Below, piece by piece: positions 59,830-64,000 of a stretch of 64,000 nt of DNA. Each line of letters starts with the position of its first letter. Within the stretch, counting starts at the first letter, position 1. The notes under the pieces are model-generated. The model was not told where the DNA came from. It made no database searches and worked only from the letters and a program-made list of their open reading frames with translations. This stretch comes from Caryophanales bacterium (lineage in GTDB: Bacteria > Bacillota > Bacilli > Exiguobacteriales > Exiguobacteriaceae): the NCBI GenBank assembly GCA_902363455.1, contig CABJAC010000002.1:114502-178501 (forward strand), in the 5' to 3' direction. The translations under genes were made by a program, and so were the position numbers.

Positions 59830-60216
59830 TTAAACTAACCCTAAAATCTCGACTTCAACCAAAGCACCTTTCGGCAACTCTTTGACGGCGATACAAGATC
59901 GTGCCGGGAAGTGGTTATGCGGAGCAAAGTAATCCGAGTAGATATCATTAAACGCAGCGAAATGATCCATGCTCGTTAAGTAACACGTCGTTTTGACGAC
60001 ACGATCCGGTGTCAGACCCGCTTCTTTTAAGATGGCATCAACGTTTTTCATGACCTGCTCCGTCTGTTCCGTAATGCCACCAATGACCATTTCACCCGTT
60101 GCCGGGTTGATCGGGATTTGACCGGATGCGTATAACGTACCGTTAGCGATGAAGCCTTGCGAATAAGGACCGATGGCAGCCGGTGCGTTGGTTGTTTCGA
60201 TTTTTAAAAATGACAT
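59830..60216 (-). CDS. ridA: RidA-family enamine/imine deaminase
   Basis: 128 residues, full-length for the family. It has the usual opening APAAIGPYSQGF, LYASGQIPINPATGE, and the active-site Arg106 in FPARSCIAV (Arg105 in E. coli RidA), with the C-terminal ALVEVEILG. Known role: hydrolysis of 2-aminoacrylate and related reactive enamines made by PLP enzymes, preventing damage. It is the last normal-composition gene before the AT-rich block at the right edge. Confidence 0.94.
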   Translation of the reverse strand: MSFLKIETTNAPAAIGPYSQGFIANGTLYASGQIPINPATGEMVIGGITEQTEQVMKNVDAILKEAGLTPDRVVKTTCYLTSMDHFAAFNDIYSDYFAPHNHFPARSCIAVKELPKGALVEVEILGLV

Positions 60217-60234
60217 GTTTTAGTACCTCAATTC

Positions 60235-60302
60235 TTATAATAATTTTTTGCTGAAAAGCAAAAACTAAAATATAACTTAAAATTACTTTTGTTATAATAA
60301 TT
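60235..60302. repeat. Pair of 11-base direct repeats in the AT-rich junction
   Basis: TTATAATAATT occurs at 60235-60245 and 60292-60302. Between them lies a small hairpin (TTTTTTGC...GCAAAAA). The pair lies between ridA and the AT-rich operon and could be operator sites; in such AT-rich sequence chance is also possible. Confidence 0.4.
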
Positions 60303-60391
60303 AACAATACAATATGAATAAAAAACCATAAATGATATAATTTATTAGGGAAGTTGTTACAAATAATTATGAGAAGTAAGGAGATTTTATA

Positions 60392-62128
60392 ATGCAAAAC
60401 CATATAAATCCTTTTGTTTCATTTATGCATCAATATGATTTAACTACAGCAGATTACTCTAAAATTTTTGACGAACATACTAAAAAAATAGAATATAGCA
60501 TCGATACGAACATTAACAAAAAAATTATTGAAGAGCTCTCAACGTCTCCTCGCTCTATCATCATAACAGGTAATGCTGGAGATGGAAAAACTAGAATTTG
60601 TAGAAATGTGTATGATCAATTAGTTGAACAAGAATTTGAAGGTTGGCCAGAATCTGGTATTGCAGAGATTTCATATAAAAATTATAAAATCCGGATAATC
60701 AAAGATTTATCAGAACTAAAAAATGAAATTATTGTTGAGGAACTTGGAAAGTTACAGGAGTCACTAGAAAACAATGAGTCAAATGTATACTTTCTCATTG
60801 CGGCTAATGAAGGGAAATTAACGCATACTCTTGTAAAATATCCTGAATTAAATAAATTAAAAAGTGTCATTATTCCTCAATTTATATCAAACAATAAGGA
60901 ATTAGAAGCGACGAAAGAAATAAAAGTTTATAACTTGTTGTACGCATCATCGTCGATTTATGCTGAAAAAATCGTAGAAGGATGGAATGAAGAACAAAAC
61001 TGGAGTATTTGTAGTGATTGTTCTAGTAAAAATAAATGCATCATCAATAGTAATCATTTAGCTTTGAGTGATAAAACAACGAAAAATCGAATAATGCGTA
61101 TGTATAAATCTTTGGATATGAATGGTAAGCATATGACAATGCGAGAGCTACTCATTCACTTAGCCTACACACAAACAGGTGGAATGGCTTGTAAAGATAT
61201 ACATGAAGCTTCTAATAGTGAATCAATTCAAGCACTAGCAAAAAAATCGTATTATGAGAATTTTTTCGGTAATAATCTAAGACCAGAAGTTTTTGAGGAA
61301 ATTGGTGGTATTCAAGAATTTAAATCGTTAGATCCTGGATACATTTCAGACTCTTTAATTGATGATTTTTTACTTAATGGTGACTTAAGTAGTAATGAAC
61401 AAATAAAAGATACACATCACACTTTGTTTGGTAAGGATATTGATATTGAGAACGGCGCTTATTACGAAGATGTAAAGATGTATCGTTCAAATATACATGG
61501 TGATAATGTGAACGGTATTGAACTAATGAATAAGTGGTTTCCAAGGTTAAGAAGAAAATATTACTTTGAATCTCAAGATAATAAAAAGGTTGAAAAATTA
61601 ATCCCCTATCGGTATCGATATGATTTCATAAGTATTCTTCATAGAGGAAGAATTGAACATAGTGTAAAGATTAAGCTTGTCGATGGATTAAATACATTCT
61701 TCGCAAAAAGAATGGTATATTCTCCCTCTCATCAGCTTTATGTATCTTCAGATAGTTTATTAGTGCATCAAATTATTGGACTAGATCAAGTTGAATTTCA
61801 TATTCAAGGTAAAAATGAAACAATAGATCAAACGGGTACAACATTAACTTTGAAAGTACAAGGAATAGAATTAGCTATTAATTTAGTAACGTTTGAGTAT
61901 TTAATGCGCTTGAGTAACGGAGGCATGTTAAACGTTCTAAGAGAACACGTAGAGATATTACTTAATAGTTTTCGAAATAGATTGATTTCGCTAAAAAAAC
62001 AGGATGAGAATATTTTACAAATTTTAAAGTTCGATCGTATTCAAGGAGCATTCGTATTAGAGACAATTGAAATTTCTGATGGCGGAGACTCTGTTGTAAA
62101 TATTGAATCTGAAGATGATGATTTTTAA
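60392..62128 (+). CDS. P-loop ATPase of an AT-rich, defence-like operon (578 aa)
   Basis: 578 residues; AAGGAG stands before the ATG. Walker A is GNAGDGKT (residues 60-67), preceded by RSIIIT; NVYFLIAANEGKL (about 130-142) may hold Walker B or sensor-like residues. A cysteine group, CSDCSSKNKC (about residues 207-216), may bind zinc. The rest has no motif I recognise. The G-N-A-G-D-G-K type of P-loop is found in DptF of the phosphorothioation-dependent restriction system and in other phage-defence ATPases, so the resemblance is suggestive only. GC content is far below that of the rest of the window. It is the first gene of the operon, 24 bases before the next. Confidence 0.75.
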   Translation: MQNHINPFVSFMHQYDLTTADYSKIFDEHTKKIEYSIDTNINKKIIEELSTSPRSIIITGNAGDGKTRICRNVYDQLVEQEFEGWPESGIAEISYKNYKIRIIKDLSELKNEIIVEELGKLQESLENNESNVYFLIAANEGKLTHTLVKYPELNKLKSVIIPQFISNNKELEATKEIKVYNLLYASSSIYAEKIVEGWNEEQNWSICSDCSSKNKCIINSNHLALSDKTTKNRIMRMYKSLDMNGKHMTMRELLIHLAYTQTGGMACKDIHEASNSESIQALAKKSYYENFFGNNLRPEVFEEIGGIQEFKSLDPGYISDSLIDDFLLNGDLSSNEQIKDTHHTLFGKDIDIENGAYYEDVKMYRSNIHGDNVNGIELMNKWFPRLRRKYYFESQDNKKVEKLIPYRYRYDFISILHRGRIEHSVKIKLVDGLNTFFAKRMVYSPSHQLYVSSDSLLVHQIIGLDQVEFHIQGKNETIDQTGTTLTLKVQGIELAINLVTFEYLMRLSNGGMLNVLREHVEILLNSFRNRLISLKKQDENILQILKFDRIQGAFVLETIEISDGGDSVVNIESEDDDF

Positions 62129-62152
62129 ATCTAAGCAAAAGTAATTGAAAGG

Positions 62153-63781
62153 GTGTTAGATATGCAAGAAGAAAGTGCAAAATTTTCTAGCAAGATTGGT
62201 GCTGAAATATGGGGACATCGGTTTAAAGATGGTCAGCGTGGACCAGAGTATACTTTAGAGTTTTTAAATGTGTTTGCTGGAACAGGTTTTAGCTTGGAAA
62301 AGAAGTATTATGATCGAAGAAAAATGATTGAATTTCGTCAGTTTGTCTATGAAGGAGAAAAAGAAGGTGCGAAAGGTTATACTGCAATTTTCGAAGAAAA
62401 GAAAAAAGATGTAATTCGAAAGAAGCTTGGAGTAAGCGAAAAACAATTAGAAGATTTACAGGTGTTCTTTAAAAATTTAACTATACCTCTAATGACACCG
62501 ATGGGAAAACCAGTTGATCGCTCGTGGTACGCTCAAATGATGTATCCTCTCCACGAATCGTTGCTTTTTTCTGAAGTTCGTGTAAATAGAGATAAAGGCA
62601 ATTCGAAAAATTTAACAATTAATTATGAACGTAATTTTTTTGCTCGTGGCGGAGAACTGTACTTTTTAATGTTGCATTATGGAACATTAAATAATCCTGA
62701 ATTAAGAATTAATATCGAGAAAAATATGAAAACTCTATTATCTAGTTCTAGTGGAGTAATTGCTGTCATTAATCAAATTAACGAAGCATTTAGTGAGTAC
62801 AGTACTGGAGATCAGCCTGCACCACTAATCAAAGATGAAGAGTTATCAACTGTCATTACTAGTTGGGAAAGCAGTGAATACCCAACATTACCAAATACAG
62901 ATTTAGCATTGTATAAAGAATTTGCAGAGGAACTTAATGCATTGCTTATGCTAAATATTGATATTTATGAAATGTTTGATATTTTAACTTCGCTCATAAC
63001 ATTCCAACTTCATCGTTATATGATTTTTCAATCAGAACAAATTATTGGTGAAACGAGTAATTATTTCATTGATTGCTTAGAAGGTCAAAATAAATCAATT
63101 AAATTTTTAGCACAAGATTCTTATCGGATTCACGAAACTATAGTAAGAGAAGCCTATAAAACTTTTGTAGAAGACCGAGTAGAAGAAATATTCTCTGAAG
63201 TCAAAGCAGAAGAAAAAATTTATTCTTGGAGAAATAGCCTTGATAGCTTTGAAAAAGATAAAGTGAAGGGCTATTCTGGATTTTTTAACGAATTAAATTT
63301 TACTAGTCTTCAAGCAGCCAAAAAGAAAAAACTTATAGAGGCATTAGAGACTGAAGATATTAATAACGCTAAAAAGTTACTTAGATTACGCATCGTAGAA
63401 CTTTATATGGAGGATTTATCGAAAACACAAGTTCCTATTATGAAAACTTTAGCTCGTGATGGTCAGTTCATCGTTTCGGGAAAAGGATCTAAAGCTCGAT
63501 ATGTACTACATGATAATGTCTTAAGTGCTTTAGTGTATGCAACACTTAATGGTCAGAATAATTTACCGTATGATGATTTTCTAAATGAATTATTCCAAAA
63601 ATACCGCATTATTATTGGAGAAGATGCCGCTAAAAATTCTGGGTTATATTCAAAAGAAGGAATCAATCTAACTCATTTTAGAAGTAATGAGAAAAAAATG
63701 AGACAAAAATTAAAACAAAATGGGCTTCTCCAAGAATACTCAGATGCAACAGCACTAGTTACAAACCCTTATTTTAATTAA
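62153..63781 (+). CDS. Protein of unknown function in the AT-rich, defence-like operon (542 aa)
   Basis: 542 residues, AAAGGGTG before the ATG. It starts with EIWGHRFKDGQRGPEYTLEF and LNVFAGTGFS, an unusual conserved-looking opening. The middle and end are rich in charged helices and coiled-coil-like segments (EKKKDVIRKKLGVSEKQLEDL, EEIFSEVKAEEKIYSWRNSL). No nuclease, helicase, methylase or membrane motif is recognisable. The C-terminal third (residues about 435-540: VSGKGSKARYVLHDNVLSALVY) could be a winged helix. The place as second gene and the size roughly fit a DptG-like or other defence component, but I cannot confirm this. Confidence 0.75.
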   Translation: MLDMQEESAKFSSKIGAEIWGHRFKDGQRGPEYTLEFLNVFAGTGFSLEKKYYDRRKMIEFRQFVYEGEKEGAKGYTAIFEEKKKDVIRKKLGVSEKQLEDLQVFFKNLTIPLMTPMGKPVDRSWYAQMMYPLHESLLFSEVRVNRDKGNSKNLTINYERNFFARGGELYFLMLHYGTLNNPELRINIEKNMKTLLSSSSGVIAVINQINEAFSEYSTGDQPAPLIKDEELSTVITSWESSEYPTLPNTDLALYKEFAEELNALLMLNIDIYEMFDILTSLITFQLHRYMIFQSEQIIGETSNYFIDCLEGQNKSIKFLAQDSYRIHETIVREAYKTFVEDRVEEIFSEVKAEEKIYSWRNSLDSFEKDKVKGYSGFFNELNFTSLQAAKKKKLIEALETEDINNAKKLLRLRIVELYMEDLSKTQVPIMKTLARDGQFIVSGKGSKARYVLHDNVLSALVYATLNGQNNLPYDDFLNELFQKYRIIIGEDAAKNSGLYSKEGINLTHFRSNEKKMRQKLKQNGLLQEYSDATALVTNPYFN

Positions 63782-63810
63782 TTCAAAGTACTGGGAGGGA
63801 GCATTAAGAA

Positions 63811-64000
63811 ATGATTGCAAGAATTACTCAAAAAGAAAAAATAATAGGCAGCTGGATTGCACAACACTTACTTAATTATCTTAAAGATCATAAAAATAAA
63901 AATGCTGAAAAAGTATTAGTAAAAATAGAAGGAATTAATGAAGAATACTTTCCAGCCATCTTGAACGCTCTATTAGAAAATCAAGCTCAACTCAAAAGCT
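63811..64000 (+). CDS. Third gene of the AT-rich operon, cut by the window edge
   Basis: ATG 63811 has GGGAGGGAG at good spacing, 29 bases after the previous stop, and the frame stays open to the last base (63 residues: MIARITQKEKIIGSWIAQ ... NALLENQAQLKS). The visible part is helical with no domain mark. Nothing can be said about its full size or activity. If the system were DptFGH-like this would be the N terminus of the large helicase DptH, but the evidence is only gene order. Confidence 0.7.
   Translation, partial: MIARITQKEKIIGSWIAQHLLNYLKDHKNKNAEKVLVKIEGINEEYFPAILNALLENQAQLKS

Noticed and set aside
1..64000. CRISPR arrays, tRNA or rRNA genes and prophage structural genes
   Set aside because: None seen: no regularly spaced repeats, no cloverleaf-like sequence ending in CCA next to genes, and no phage structural proteins.

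Overview
The window looks like a chromosomal segment of a low-to-mid GC Gram-positive of the order Bacillales. Gene content and arrangement (CsoR-CopA-CopZ, a bacillithiol-linked YtxJ, a FadR-type box before fadF, HemAT, a paired CrcB/FluC, GGAGG-type ribosome binding sites, sigma-D-like promoters) fit Exiguobacterium best. That genus call is an inference from protein character, not a database result. Most of the window is ordinary core and housekeeping DNA. Accessory DNA stands out at three places: an IS1182-type transposase at the left edge (1-1148), a NERD-helicase gene (28364-30277), and a clearly AT-rich block at the right edge (about 60230-64000).

Region by region. 1-2.5 kb: 5'-truncated IS1182-family transposase, convergent with a HemAT globin-coupled aerotaxis transducer. 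2.7-5.8 kb: a 74-residue unknown, then the copper efflux operon csoR-copA-copZ (minus strand) with a G-rich CsoR-like operator. 5.8-7.4 kb: DHA2-type MFS exporter. 7.6-11 kb: three-gene operon aldehyde dehydrogenase - acetolactate synthase - YtxJ. 11.2-13.1 kb: LacI-type operator and a GH13 alpha-glucosidase. 13.1-15.7 kb: two small overlapping genes, NUDIX and a quinone oxidoreductase. 15.7-18 kb: fadF behind a FadR-like palindrome. 18-19.9 kb: MerR regulator plus a CNNM/HlyC magnesium exporter. 20-24.6 kb: a LytS-like protein that has lost its phospho-acceptor histidine, galM, DegV and two CrcB/FluC. 24.7-28.3 kb: chemoreceptor with a sigma-D-like promoter, oxidoreductase, nucleotidyltransferase. 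30.3-35.4 kb: CatR-like/CatE-like divergent pair, Rgg-like regulator beside a CPBP membrane protein, a NIPSNAP-NUDIX fusion, a DedA protein.

35.5-44.2 kb is the most coherent unusual locus: two cell-wall-anchored (MPNTG) proteins built of tandem helical repeats flank two copies of a PepSY membrane protein plus His-tailed YtkA/FixH-like lipoprotein pair, followed by CopC and CopD. Read together this suggests a cell-surface copper (or copper/iron) binding, reduction and import pathway, separate from the export operon at 3-5.8 kb.

44.2-60.2 kb: OatA-like acyltransferase; a two-component system whose response regulator carries an in-frame stop; methyltransferase; Ada-type alkylation response operon; a kinase-like P-loop gene; a NUMOD4/HNH relic fused to a helix-turn-helix; a chemoreceptor; a diguanylate cyclase; a secreted nuclease lipoprotein; NUDIX, peptidase E and RidA. 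60.4-64 kb: an operon of at least three genes (P-loop ATPase, 542-residue unknown, third gene cut by the window edge) with the look of a mobile defence or restriction system. I could not name the system. No tRNA, rRNA or CRISPR array was seen.
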